A stretch of 64,000 nucleotides of DNA from NCBI GenBank assembly GCA_950295325.1, contig OX485803.1, positions 76,647,554 to 76,711,553 of the forward strand, in the 5' to 3' direction. Below are positions 33,823 through 47,300 of this stretch, one piece after another (within the stretch, counting starts at the first letter, position 1; every line of letters starts with the position of its first letter). The translations under genes and the position numbers were made by a program. The notes beneath the pieces are model-generated. The model had not been told where the DNA came from. It saw nothing but the letters and a program-made list of their open reading frames with translations, and made no database searches. Source of the stretch: Polytrichum commune (lineage: Eukaryota > Streptophyta > Polytrichopsida > Polytrichales > Polytrichaceae).

Positions 33823-36791
33823 TTCTTTTGCTTAGTAGTCTTGTTCCTCTAATTTTTGCCCACTATGCGGAGCTAGCCCATCCAAAGTGGACAGTTGACC
33901 CCACCTCCTAGCCCCATGTATACACTCCATCCTTAAAGTCCTCCACGTGGACCTAGACACAACAAAGCCTTCAATCACACTTGTGAAATGTTGCTCACCC
34001 ATCACCTCATGGGATAGAGATGTATCACAAGGATGACTCCAAGCATACAACCCCGAAGTAGATTTCTTCTCAACAATTTTCATGCAGTCCCCTACGCTGC
34101 CAATGCCCACCTACATCATGCACAAACATCCTTCTTATAAAAGGGCTACCTATGAGCTACCAACACACATACCAATTAAGGAATATCAAGTACGCCATGT
34201 TCGTAGCCTTCTCTACAAAGATCGATGTTATACTACTACTACTACCACCTGAAATATATATTTTAAAATATGTGATACCAATCTAACATTATTCTATAAG
34301 AAATCGTTACTCAACATGAATGTGGGACCATAAGTGTTGAATTTATTTGAAATTTCTTATAGACACATGGTAGATATTTAATGCTTGAACCAATTTAACT
34401 TCAAGACTTTTTGAATCCTTCAATTAAACCAAAGCATGAGATCTAATATTTTGTTACCTTAGAGGTAAAGATAAGGCTAAAAAAATGTTCCCAAAGATAT
34501 TTTCTTGAATCGCTTTTGCTCACACTACATTCAGGCTAAGCACACGGTCAATGGCATTGATAATTGGCATTTATTGCACAAGTATTTTTTAAGGGTCAAT
34601 GACAATCATATCACTCAAAGTAGGATGTGCGATAAAAAAAAAATATTGCCAAATGGATGCAATGGCTTGTCTATTTTGATTCACTCATGTTTTCAAATTG
34701 AGAATCTATGACAACTTAAGTGACAAACATGTAGTAGGAATAAAGTCCAATGTTTGTTAGAAATTGAGTAAGAAGATTTGAAGCTCCCTTAAACGTCATG
34801 ATTAGTTAATTGCTAATTACTACATTAGTCAATTGCACTTTAGGTGGGAGGATTTGAATCCATGGTTGCCTTTAGTGACATTGATTATGGCTGGCATATA
34901 TACTTAGATAGAGCATTCACAAATCTAGTGTGTGTACATATAGTTGTGCGTAGAGAACCTAGTAGAATATTGTATGGAACTACTAGACATTGTTGTAAAG
35001 ATTTACATTGTAAATTATTGAAATGTTGGAAGTTGAATGACTGCAATGAGCGTGTTGTCTAGTGTATGATGTGAGCTTTTTATAGTTACATGGGGACCTT
35101 GCTACAACATTAAGACTTAGACCTGTCGTATTTTGATAATAACAACATGTTTAATCCTTGAGCCTTGGTCATATTATTCTCATGCCTAGAGTAAGGGAGC
35201 ATGAGACTTAGCAATGTTATGAGATGAGAGAAATGTAACCCCAAAACATATCATATTCTTCTAAAGATCATTTGAAAGTCTTATGCAATGCCACAAATTG
35301 TCCTAGGAATTGTCACCCAACAATTTGATATTTTGATACATACAAAGTGATGTAAAAAAAATACTTCAAGAAATTCATTTATGTAGCCGAGTTCAAAAAC
35401 AATCTAAATTGTCTTCAAGGATGGACAAACAAATAGACATGGAGGGTCTCTTCAAGCAATTAAATGTAAAGAGAGGCACCAATTCCTTCACTTTGATAGT
35501 ATAAATCACAACAATACCTACTTCTATGTAACAGACTAAAGTAAAATGCGATGAAATTGTTCTCAATAGTATTGGAGGCAAGCACATGTGAAACAATGAG
35601 AGTGAAGAGGCATGTTAACTTGATTTCATAGCACTTGCATTTAGGCAAACCCAATACTCACACCCAATAGAGCAAGCCATTCTGCATTGCAAATCTAACA
35701 AGGGATTGTAACCTTAAACCCTGAACCTTGAATACAATGCTATAGTAACATTGAGTACACATAATATCTTATGCAATCGAGTTAACATAAATTCATTAAA
35801 CGTGGGACCTCCAACGGGTTTCTCTAAATGCCCCCAACGAGCATTGCACTTGTTAGGGCAACGGGCAACGGGCAACACCGAAAAAGCCGAATCCTTGACC
35901 CCCAGAGCTCGGCCTGTCCCGACCCTGGCCTAACCCTTGCATTCTTGAAGATCACTTGTCCATATAACCCATATTGAGTGCACTTCATTTTTAAAGTCCA
36001 AAATCCAATACATATGTTCACCTCCATTGAGTAAATAAGCAATTGATTGGGATTTCCTTTTCGAAGTGAAACCGTCAATCATGCATGTAATTAACTTGAA
36101 AGTCAAAAACATTACAAAACCCTCATTAGCATTGAAGTTATAATTTTTGTGACTTATCATTGAAAGGGTCTTTATCATTCTAAAATGTAACTAAAATTAG
36201 TGTTTTATTTTAGTATGTTAATCTTATAATAGTTTAGTTAATACCTTCTACTTTCACAAAGTATTCATACACATTCAAACTAATTAAGCGTGATTAAATG
36301 TAATTAAGTGTAACATGCCAGGCTCGGAGGACCTAATTAAGTAACATGCCTCGGCTTAATTAATAGGCCTCAGGGGTATTTAGAGAGACCCGACCTCTAA
36401 CCCCACTTATGAAAGAATCCTCCATATTTGCCATTTCCAGAATCATGTCACTGACTAAATTCTTTCTGGGATCATGACTCCTTATGTTTCTATTCTGAGG
36501 CTACAGAACTTTGAGAAACTTTTCAATCCATTCTTGAGTTTGGAGAGGATTCTAGTTGTATTACGATGAAAGTTGTCAGCACGTAAAACTCAAAGAAACC
36601 CTTCACAATTTTCTGGTTACTCTCTAAAGTAGAAGAATCTACCTTGAATTCCCCCAATTTCCTCCGCTTCCATACAGTTAACTCTAGTGTTGCCCAAACT
36701 ATTCATCCTCAAACCAAATAGATTGTCATGCAATCACTAGGTGACCATTGACAACCAAAGTAGACGGAGGTACAATGACCACTAAGCGCTG

Positions 36792-36943
36792 ACATAACAT
36801 TATTGAGCAGTGTGTGTTCGTTCATGTGGGGCTTGAGAATATAACCATGGGATGCCCCAACCTAGTGCAAGGTTGGGGCATCCCATGGTTATATCCTCAA
36901 GGCTCACATGAACTAACACACATTGCTTAGTAATATTGTGAAG
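36792..36943. repeat. Long hairpin with a perfect 25-bp core stem
   Basis: The core arms 36839-36863 and 36870-36894 pair perfectly over 25 bp (ATATAACCATGGGATGCCCC and five more) around a 6-nt loop, AGTGCA. The outer arms extend pairing to about 70 bp per side with mismatches (CATAACATTATTGAGCAGTG against CACTGCT-like right arm). A solitary arm with the same GGTTGGGGCATCCCATG(G/A)TT block is at about 57200-57290. It is either a foldback MITE or a MITE-derived small-RNA precursor. Confidence 0.85.
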
Positions 36944-37863
36944 TGCATCTACTACTATAGATTGATAATATAGATTGATAATAGATTGAAGGGTTTCTAG
37001 TTAGCAATTACAAAGGGGTTCCAACACAACAAGGTGTCTCTTCTTTATATTACGTACACACAAGTTATGAGGGTTCAAAGTCATACAAGTAGATGACCCT
37101 AAACCAACACGTACTTATACTGCAAGGTTTACGGTGTTGGTTTTTTAACACCCTCTACCATAGGACACTTGGTGCTCCATGACACTGGAATGTGCAGCAA
37201 TAACAAACTTCTAGAAACAACATAAGCAATGCTAAGTTCAAACAACATCAAACAGCTGAGGACAGGTAAGCTTCTTATAAATTCGACATGTGCATGGGAA
37301 GGTCAGACAGTAACTGATGAGCAGTTACTCGGTGTATTCATTCAATGGTGATGACACAATGGAAGCCCTGTTTACAGAGTCTCTACATCATTCTACCCTC
37401 CTCAATGGTCTCTACATCTCTTCAACTCGACAAACCTCTGCAGAATGTTACAATCTCGTAGCCTCTTATGGCAGGCAAAACCCTACAAACATCAGCCTGC
37501 CTGTGATGTGCAGCTTACCAGCACGTATCTGGACAGGAGAATAATTCATTGAGCAAGCTTCATTCCCTCCCCTTCTTCATGCTGGTTGGATGCCAGTTCC
37601 AATCCCTAGTTGGCTTCAATCAGGTGCCAAAGCTTGTTCTGGTGTGTACGCTACTCAAGAGGCTGCACCCTTTTCTTGTCACCAAACTGACTTTTCTTTT
37701 TCACCTAGCTGCAATGCTGGTCTCCTAATGTACATATCCTCTGTTTTCCAGTGCTTTCAAGAAGCTCATGTGGATCCTTGAGAAAACTGGATCTCGGATT
37801 GCAGGCAGGAGACAAGGATGCAGCCATCGTGCAAGATAGCGAGAAACAGTGGCAAGGTCAAAC

Positions 37864-40800
37864 TTAGTCTTCAATATGTTGAATTTCACCCATCATGATG
37901 CGGTTACTTGTCACACTGAATCCCAGCAGTGATGGATCAACAACCTTCTTGCCCTTCTTGCTCTTCTTCTTGCCACTTGCTGTGTTGGGAGAGCTCTCCA
38001 CTTCCCCAGCAGCTTTCTCCTTGAGAAGCTTGGCCATGTCCATTGTGCCCTGTTTGCTTTTCTCTGATTTCTTCCCATTCACTCCAAGAGGAGTATCAGA
38101 GTCTTCGTGATCCCCACCAGCTGCATTCGAGTCAACAGGTAGTTTCTCTTTCCGTCGCACAAACTCCTCCTTAAAGGAGTTCATCTGAGGACGAGTCATT
38201 CCTGCTAGAGTCATCAGGTACTGTGACAGGTACTCACCAGCTTCATTGACGGAAGGTAATGAGATGCAGAAGTCCACGATTGAGTAGTCCACATCTGTCA
38301 TAAAAGTATATTCTAAGTCAGTCTATTCAAATCAATAAAGCAAAAAGAAAAAGGTGGCAATGAAAGGTGGCAATGGGGAACATATGGTACACCCATCATT
38401 CTTACCCATCTTCTTCAACTGACTCTCGCACCATTGCCTCAATGCTTTGCCTTCAGCACTGCCCTGCGACCCAGTTGCTGCAACAAAAGCCCACAAATGA
38501 AAATAGTGAATAGATTTCTCTAGCAAGGAGGGCAGAAGAAGCAGGGACAGCTGAGCACCCATCAAATTATTAGATGATCCTCAACTTACTACCACCAGTA
38601 GTAAGCGCAAAATACTCCACTAGAAATCAAGCAGACTACCTTTCCAACCAGCAATAATATGAAATGCCTGACTTCACCTTTCTGTGAGATGTGACACCAG
38701 TTATCACACAGATCACCATCTAAATGAGACTATATGGTCCGGTTCTATACCTTTGCTGTTTTGCTGCTTCTTGGATTTGGCCTCTGTGATTTTTGTGGCT
38801 GACACAACAGTAGCACTTAGAGAAGGGAAGTCTGACGAGTTGGTGCTGGGTGCTGCCACCAATGCCACTGCTTGACGAACCACAGGTGCTGCTGGTACAA
38901 CAGCAGGTTTTGGAGCAGCACCTTTGTTGCTTGGTGCTTTCCCTGTCAATAGAGATGGAAAATCGAGTCTGCAGATACAGGACGTCAGTGTATATTCTTG
39001 ATCACAGGTAGCTTGTAAAATACAATCCCAGTATTCTTCACAGTTCACCCTAAGATCATAACATCACATGGAGCCCACAACTTGTATGAACACACACACA
39101 GATAAGAGTCTGAATATGCAAAGGTTTTTTTCTTTTTGGAATCCAACATGAAAACAAAAACTTACGGCTCTGGCTTGGCTGCTTGCTTCACAGCACCAAT
39201 ATTGAGCTTTGTATCCTGCCCATAATCCCAGAAGAGGTCGTCGTCATCTTTGAAGACTCCAACCTTTGATCGGGGAATACTGGTCCCAGTGTTGTTTGCA
39301 GTATGAGCCAAGTTCACCTGTTGACTTGGTGTGGCAGGCTTAGATGCAGTAGCCTGTGATGCAGGGCGTTGCCATGCAGAAGCACCCCCACTTCCACTTC
39401 TTGTCATCAATGTGATGGATGGCTTGGCCAGGGGTGCTGGGGCCTGCTGCTGAATAGCTGCAGCTTGTAACATCTGGTTTTGACGTTCTTCTTCACGAGC
39501 TCTTTTTTCTGCCTCTTGAATCTCCTTCAAAGACTTGGCAGATTTTGCTTGCCTATTTGGCACCATTGACCACGCAGGCAGTGGCTGAGAACTGGCAACA
39601 GGTTCTTCACGTATGGTAAGGAAATCTGCTAGTGAAGGCCCAGGAGGTGGTGCTGGAAGAGTTTCTTCAGCAGACTCTGCTAGTCGAGATGCTGCATTCT
39701 TGCCCGAAGTGGGTGTCAGGACAACTGGAGGCACTTCAGACATAGGGGCTTTCCCAGCAGGCGGTGTTCCCTTTGCTTTGGCAGCCCTTTTCTTGTTCTT
39801 CTTTGACTCCTTGGGTTCAATGAAATCACCATCATCAAATGCAGGGATGCTTGGTGCTGGAGCTTGGGTGGATTGATTTGGGACAGCTGAAGACACAGTA
39901 CTTGCCTCCAACTCTGATGTTTTTGCACTTGATTGGGATTCTGAAAGTTCATCTCCAACCTCATACAGAGAGCCTGTTTTCTCAGGTACAGATGGGGCAC
40001 CCCAAGAGGGGGGGTCCCCTGCCCTGCTAGAAGGGACATTTGGAAATACGGATGCCTTTGCTTGCAAGCTGAGGGAAGCAGCCCGTCGAGCTTCCTCTTC
40101 CTGAATTTCACGCAAAGACTTTGCCTGAGGAGGTGAAGGTGCTGCCCATGGACCAAACCCACCAGAGCTTGTAGCCACAAGTGCAGGTGTTGACCTTGAA
40201 GAAGTGGCAGATGCTGCCTTCTCGTCAGCTTTTGCACGGGCAACCTCCTCTTGTTGGATCTCTGCGAGAGATTTCGGCTTCGAGGACACTGCAGGCTTCC
40301 ATCCAGGCTGTGTAAGAGCTGCTGCAGATACAGGAGGAGTTATTGTCAAATTGCCATCAACTTGAAACTGAGAAGCATTGGCTTTTAAAGCTGGGTCTGC
40401 TTGATGGAGATTACCCAGACCCCATTGTGGCAAACTCAAATGGGCTCCCAGCATGTTAGCACCATCAGGTGGAGTTGCAGCACCTGAGGATTGCGGAGTT
40501 CCTGAACTACTGGGTGTTGGTAGAATAGGCACATGCTCTGGCAGCTGTAAAGCTCCACTGCGAACCCCACCTTGATTCTGCTCAGGCACTCCATAGTCAT
40601 GGGCTTCCCTTCCCCACATGTGACTGCCTAATGCCTGGGAAAGATGGTTCATGTCTTGAATATTCCTCTCTCTTTCTGCTGCATTTGGGTCAAACATGCT
40701 CACAGGCAACCGAGCCTCCTTCAGAGCAGTCTCCATGCGTGAAGACTGGTCAAAGCCAAACTGTTCTTGAGTCCCGTGTAGTTGCCCTGATAGACCAAGT

Positions 40801-41278
40801 TGATTTTGAAGCCTCCGTTGATGCTGCTGTTGCTGCATCTGAAGCTGTTGCTGGAGCTGGAGCTGCTGCTGCTGCTGCTGCTGAAGCTGTTGTTGTTGTT
40901 GTTGTTGTTGTTGCTGCTGCTGCTGAAGCTGCTGTTGCTGTTGCAGAGCTTCAAAAGCACGCATGGGAGCAGGAGACTGTGTCCGCTTCACAAATTGACC
41001 AAATTCATCTACTTCCCAGACACCAGACACTCTCATATCTTCCAACGTTTGGCGTCGCTGTGGTGCCAACATTCCAAACTGCTGCAAAGGATCAGGTTGT
41101 CGAGGCTAAATTTAGACCTTGGAAACTCTCAAATTCTTATTCACACTGACTTCCCAGATATAACATAGAAACTGATTGTGCACTTATAGTTCAAGAAAAA
41201 GGACTACCAGCCATGTACTTTTGAAGGGAACATCCAAAAACTATTTCACTAGGTCTACAGTATAGAAAAAAGGAATTA

Positions 41279-41309
<31 letters not shown>

Positions 41310-44300
41310 TTGGTGATCCTCTAGCTGCCTCTGGCGGAGCAGCTGTTCAAAAGGTGAGGCACTTGGCATATTCTGCCGCGCTTGCACCAGCTGCTCAAAC
41401 TCCCTCCCTGGGAGATGCTGCGCAGTAGACTCCAAGTGGAATGACTCTTGTGGCTGCCGACCAATCAAAAGCTGATCTGCAAGCCCTGAGGTCTGGCGAT
41501 GGAGGTGGTCAAATTGTGTTGGTGGTGGGATTGCCTGTTGCCGTAACAATTGCTCAATAAGCACCTGAAGTGCCCACACATTCTTGCACTGTAAGAAGCT
41601 AGGAATACTATTTTAATCTTCAAAACAAACTCTATGTACAACTCAGCTTCGCCAAGCAAGCTTCATTAGCACCTGTCCCCCCCCCTTCCAACTAAATAAG
41701 AAAATAAGAGATAGTGAAAAATTGCTTTGCATGCATCACAAAGCGGCTTCCCACTTATATTAGCCTAAACTTCACAGGAAAGTCCAGCAGGAGCTCAGCT
41801 TTAAAAGTACCTGAGGAGGGAGTTGCTGTTGTTGCTGCTGCTGCTGCTGTTGTAGGCGTAACAAGAGCTCTAAAACAGGACCTGAAGGTGGAATCTGCAC
41901 TGGCAATTGATGTGGCTGAGGGGGAACTTGTGCATGGATAGGATTCAAGGTTTGAGGATCCCGGTTTGGAAGTACTCCTTGTCGTAGAAAATGATCAAAA
42001 CTTGGATCTGATGGTTGAAGTGCAGGAGGAACACCTGACACCTGCCTTTGTAGTCCTGACCCTGTAGAATCCAATTTCTGTAAATGCTGAAGCTCAAGCT
42101 GCTCCAGTTGATGTGCGAGATGGCTGGGCTCTATACCACTTCCAGAAGGGGCTACGCCCATGTGAGAAGGAGGTGCATCTAAAGATAAGTTTCGCCTTAG
42201 ATTATCAGCCCATGGTCTGTCTGTCTGCAGAGGAAAATTTTGGGTTGCAGAACTATTACCCTGGAACATGGATGAGAAATCAGACTGCATATATTGTGAC
42301 TGTGATGTCTTAATTCCAGAGAGAGAGCCTTGACCTGCCAACCAACAAAATGGTGAGCACACAGAAGATAACTACCGCTCAAGTACTCTAAAGATTAGGA
42401 ACAACACTGACGCATTCCAAAAGCATTGAGTCACAGGGAACATCATCCTTGGGAACCTCTGTCAACAACTCGGAAAGTAGGGTTCCACAGTGTAACTGTT
42501 ATTAAAACTCTTTTGAGCAACCTCATTCACTAACCTAGTCACAGAGAGCTAATTCAAGTCCACCAGGAGGTGGAGGAGAAAGGACAAACATACCTGACAT
42601 AGAACTGGAGTTTTCATTTTGCTGCAAAAAACTGGACAAAGGACCATTGAGATTCTCATTAACGTCTGTATCCACTCGAGGAAAAGCTGACATCCGTTTC
42701 CGCAAAGAAAATGTTCGCTCAATCCCATCATCAGGCTTAGATCCTATAGAATTACCAGGGGCTCCAAACAGCTTGTCAACTGGAATCTCTGCACAACAAA
42801 AGGGTAGATTGCTACATCAAATCTGTGACAACTACAAAGATACAGACTTGCTGACACTATTAGCGAGTACCAGGACATGGAAATTCATTCATCCCACATA
42901 AAAGCCTCAAAATGGTATACATCCCAGAGGTTACTATTCTATCCAAGTACTTTACTATTTTCTGTGCTTGATGCTTGTGAGCAAGAGAAAATTCCTCAGA
43001 TCATGTAGTACACAGGTGGATTTCATGAAGTTGTAATATGGCTTTGGTTGCTATGAGTCCTGAAATATCCTTCAAATGAAGAGATTCTTACCATCTCTAT
43101 TTATTGAGGACCTCTCCTGTGAGCCAAGCTGAAAATCGGCTCCATATGTATCTTTTGGTGTATCGGCCAAGCCTAACAAGTTCGCATCCAACAGTGGGCT
43201 GGAAGTGTTGTCCCTGTGTCCAATTTCTCCCTCTCTTTCTTCCAGGCTGAAATTTAATGACAAAGGATCCACTTCACCTTTTGAGAGCATTGTGTCTCCA
43301 ACTTCATCCACTTGCTTCATAGCATCAAACCCTGGTGGCACTCGGACTGCAGGTTTCAAATGTGGCATTACAGTTCCCAGTGGAGAGAATGGAGTACCCT
43401 CAGGAGAATCTACCAAGCGGACTGGCAATTCAAGCCCAAAGAATCCAGCCTCAAACCACCCAATTATATCAACTCCCATGAATGGGCCTTGTATGTCACC
43501 TTGAGGGTCTGTATAGTGCATGTATAGTTCTTCAGGTAGTACTTGACGCACTGGCATTTCCTTATGAGAATCCATCCTTTCTGTGTAAGAGGGGACATGA
43601 TTCTCCAGCGCTGCTTCGATGGCAGAAACAGTTCTCTCTGACTGATTTTGAAATGGATGTGATGAATCAAACCTTGAATGCTTTGAAGAATGTGAGCTAT
43701 CCTCTCTCTTTTCTGAGAGATAGTTTTCAAAATTCCTTGTATCATCTTCTTGAGAAGCTCCATGTTTGTCACCTTGCAGATGGATCTCAGCTTTCCCACC
43801 ATCCTATAGAAAAATGTCACACTGTATGGTTAGGCTATCAAATTTCCAAATTTAACAAGAACAATGACAACAACAATAGTAACCCTTACTACCTGATAGA
43901 GCCCAAATACATTATGGAGGATAAATTCGGGAACAACCCCTAGCAAAAATTTCAAAAATTGAAGTCCAAAAGAAGCAATTGTACAGAACCGAGGAAGACA
44001 CTGAGAATATCCTGAAAGAAGAACAAATAAAATACTACTTGGTAATAATAAGAAAATTGGCAATTATGCTGCAACTAAAATAGGAGACTTATATTCGGTG
44101 ACATCGAAAAGCAAAAGAACCTTCAATGCTTACTTGTTCAGAGTGATGGCCACTACTAAGCTCATCTCTTTCAGAACCCAGATCAAATCTTCGACCCATC
44201 TCTTCCTTGGAGATGTTTACACCTTCATCACCTGTCTTAGACCTCCGCCAAGCGCCATCACTCCGCCCAGCAGCTTCACGCCTCCAGCTTGCATCATCCC

Positions 44301-47300
44301 GTATAGAACCTCCTTCCTCACTGCCCTTTCCTCGTCTCCAACCACCTTCGTCTCTGCCACCTGTACCATACATGCAATTAGGAGAATAGCAGGAAGGGCA
44401 TGGGAAGGACCTTCCTATGAATTGCAAGCGCAAGCCACTTGTTTCCAGTTCTTGTGAGATTACCATCAAGATGCTCAGCATACAAGTTTGCAGATAGAAA
44501 AGCCTAAGATTGGATAGTATTCAAATAGAAACTCCAAAGGAAAACCACAAAGAAAAATGAAAAGGAATAGCTCTCATTAGAACACTCTTTGACATCAAGT
44601 ATGAGCAGGAGCTGAAGTACCGTCGCCATAACCGGAATTTTCAGATCTTGCACGGGAATCCCAAGAGTCCTCAGCATCAGCAAAACGTGCCTCTGCAAGC
44701 TTGTCAAAGGTTCCTCCATCTCCTCCTCGAGCATTGCCAAAACCAGGCTGGTCGAAGAAGTTGTCCTCTCTATGTGCATCAAATATAATATCATCTTTGC
44801 CTCCTGAACACAGCATCAAGAAAACAAACTAGTCAGTCGTCTCCATGACAAAAAAGCTCTCAAAAGGTGATTACCAGACATCCACCCTGCAAAATAATAT
44901 CAGTACCACACTGAAGGGCTTTGACAACTGTATGCTCAAACCTGATTTAACAAACAAAAGAATGTTGACTATTGGCAGTTGGCATGCACAGGAGGCATGA
45001 TGTATATCATCCAAATCCTTTAGCAACCGTATGCTTTCCACTTATTTCTGTTGGAGACCTTGCCAAATGAACTTAGATGCACAAGGATGTGTATGCTTCC
45101 AGATTCTCTTCAACCATACATCTCAAATGTGAAATAAACTTTGCTTCAGAAGCACAAGGTAAGCACCATACCTCCACCACCTCCTCTTCCACGGCCCCGA
45201 CTAATTTCCTCCCGAGGTCCTCTATTGAGCAATCCCTCCTTTGATGCTGTATTATGCACTGCTCCACTACTTACAATATCTCCCTTCCTAATGCTTTCCA
45301 GCACAGCCTGCACCATCAAACACCGTAGTCAATACCTTGTGCAACTTGTAGACTAAAGGAGACCACTCTCACCAATGCAGGTGTTCAGAAACTCTACATC
45401 AACTCCCACCAATGCAATAAAACGACAGCGAGTGTAACATAACACCCCATGAAAGAGTGGAAAAGATTATCCATGTATGGATGGTCAATAAGGCGCACCT
45501 CTTCCTCCATTTCAGGTTGGAAGAAAGCCAAAGGTTCCAATGGGTCAATTTGAGTAAGTTGAGGAACTTCAGTGAACCCATCAGGGTATTTTGCAAATGC
45601 CTGAATGCCGCATTTGCGATGTATATCCAACAGCTTCACACGAGGATATCGAAATGCATTGTCCTTGCCTGCAGCCCAATTATCCACACGAAATGGGGAA
45701 CCAATAGGAGTCACCAAAGGACCATGGAGGAGTCCAAAACCCTGAGGATTCCCTCGACCACGCCCAACTGTGAAGCCAACACCACTGGGTTCCCCTCTGC
45801 CTCTCCCCATGCTAAAACCAGGTGCCATCTTGGGAGGTGTGGTACCCATGTGAGGAAGTTCGCCTCTTCCTCGAGCAAAGGAAGGTCGCCAGGCCCGATC
45901 ATGTCGAGTACCAGCATCTGAATCTCGCTCCTTCTCCCTTTCTCTCTCTCGTTCTCTTTCCCGCTCCCTTTCACGTTCTCGTTCACGCTCCCTTTCTCTT
46001 TCCCTCTCTCTTTCTCTCTCTCTATCTCTATCAGAATCCCTACCATTATGAGGATTGACTGCATGACGTTGCTGGTTTCTGATCACACCATCAACCACTT
46101 CTTTATCTGGTGCATCTCCACCCCACTTGCCACGGAAGTCTTTCTCCTTCTCATCCAGGCCCCGCCGACCACTCCATTTGTTGTCCCGGCGATTATCAAA
46201 ATTGCCATCTCGGTTAGGCAGATCTGCCCACCGATCTGATGCAGCACGCCTCAGTTGATCCCCAGGGTCTCTTCCAACAGGCAAGTTGTTCTCAACCCGA
46301 CGATCAGTGCCACCTCGACGGTTTTGCAGTGGAGGAGTTTGCTCACCTACTGTCTCCCTTTCACCTTCCTTCCACCGGTCCCGTCGAGGGGCCAGATTGT
46401 TGCTGCTCTCTCTCTCTTCTTCCCTCCAACGCTCCCGACGAATGCTATCAGTATCCCGTTCCAAGGAGATTGTTCTCCACCAGTCTCTGCTCCTTTTTGG
46501 GTCCTGAGGGGCCCCATCTATATTCCGCCAACGATCTTTGTTCAAGGTATCAGTATTTCCATACCCAGAATTGGGCGTGTTAGGCGTACGAGGAGGATCC
46601 TGGACAATGTGAATTGGTTGAGGAAGTCAAGAACTAGACTAACAGTGATAATCAAGCAGAGCATAAAAGTTCTCAATACCTGATATTTGACACGAGCAAA
46701 AACTACTCAAGATACTTAGTGAATCAAGATCTAAGACTACATGCAAGGTATATAAATTAAGAGAATCAATTTTTTCAAAATTCAACAGCCTCGTGAAGTT
46801 GACAAATACACCCCAATAGGATTGTAGAATAACATACCCCAGACATTGCTGGTGGCTTATTTTCTCCAGGTTTTGATAAGAGCCATTGTGGAGACAAAGG
46901 TATAACGTTGTCTGAACTAACAAGATCTGCACCAATCCAACCCATTTATACATGTTACAAGATTGGCTTCTCATGCTTAAGTAGACAGCTCACAAAAAAC
47001 ACTTGCTTGGATTCTGAACTTGCAACATAGGAGACAACAATCAATAGCTGACCAGGACTGACCTTTAAGTTCTGAGTCAGGAGGTGCAGAAAGCAGCTTT
47101 GATGTTCCTGATACTCCACTCTCCTCATCTGCAACATCACAAATTTCATTCCCTATACCTTTAGCATTTTGCATACTCAACTCAATAAATTGCTTCAAAT
47201 TGTGTGACCTTGTAAGATTGGGCAATATCATTAAAAAGAAAGGCAAAAGAAAACTCCTAGAAATACCATGACCTCACCATGACTTCATAATCCTTGGCAA

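Larger units (their letters stand above)
32890..37860. other. Intergenic region between LON1 and the EXA1-like gene
   Basis: No gene is seen. It contains two long hairpins (33219-33376 and 36792-36943), a 12-bp C run at 33461-33472, a CA microsatellite at 33803-33822, a short TAC run near 34234, a GGCAACG triplicate at 35860-35877 and AT-rich unique sequence. The left part holds the LON1 promoter and the right part the 3' UTR of the EXA1-like gene. Confidence 0.6.

Noticed and set aside
40631..41149. Plus-strand frame of 172 codons rich in Ala/Val
   Set aside because: Antisense of the CAG/CAA poly-Gln tract of the EXA1-like exon 12.
45457..45921. Plus-strand frame of 154 codons
   Set aside because: Antisense of exon 4 of the EXA1-like gene.
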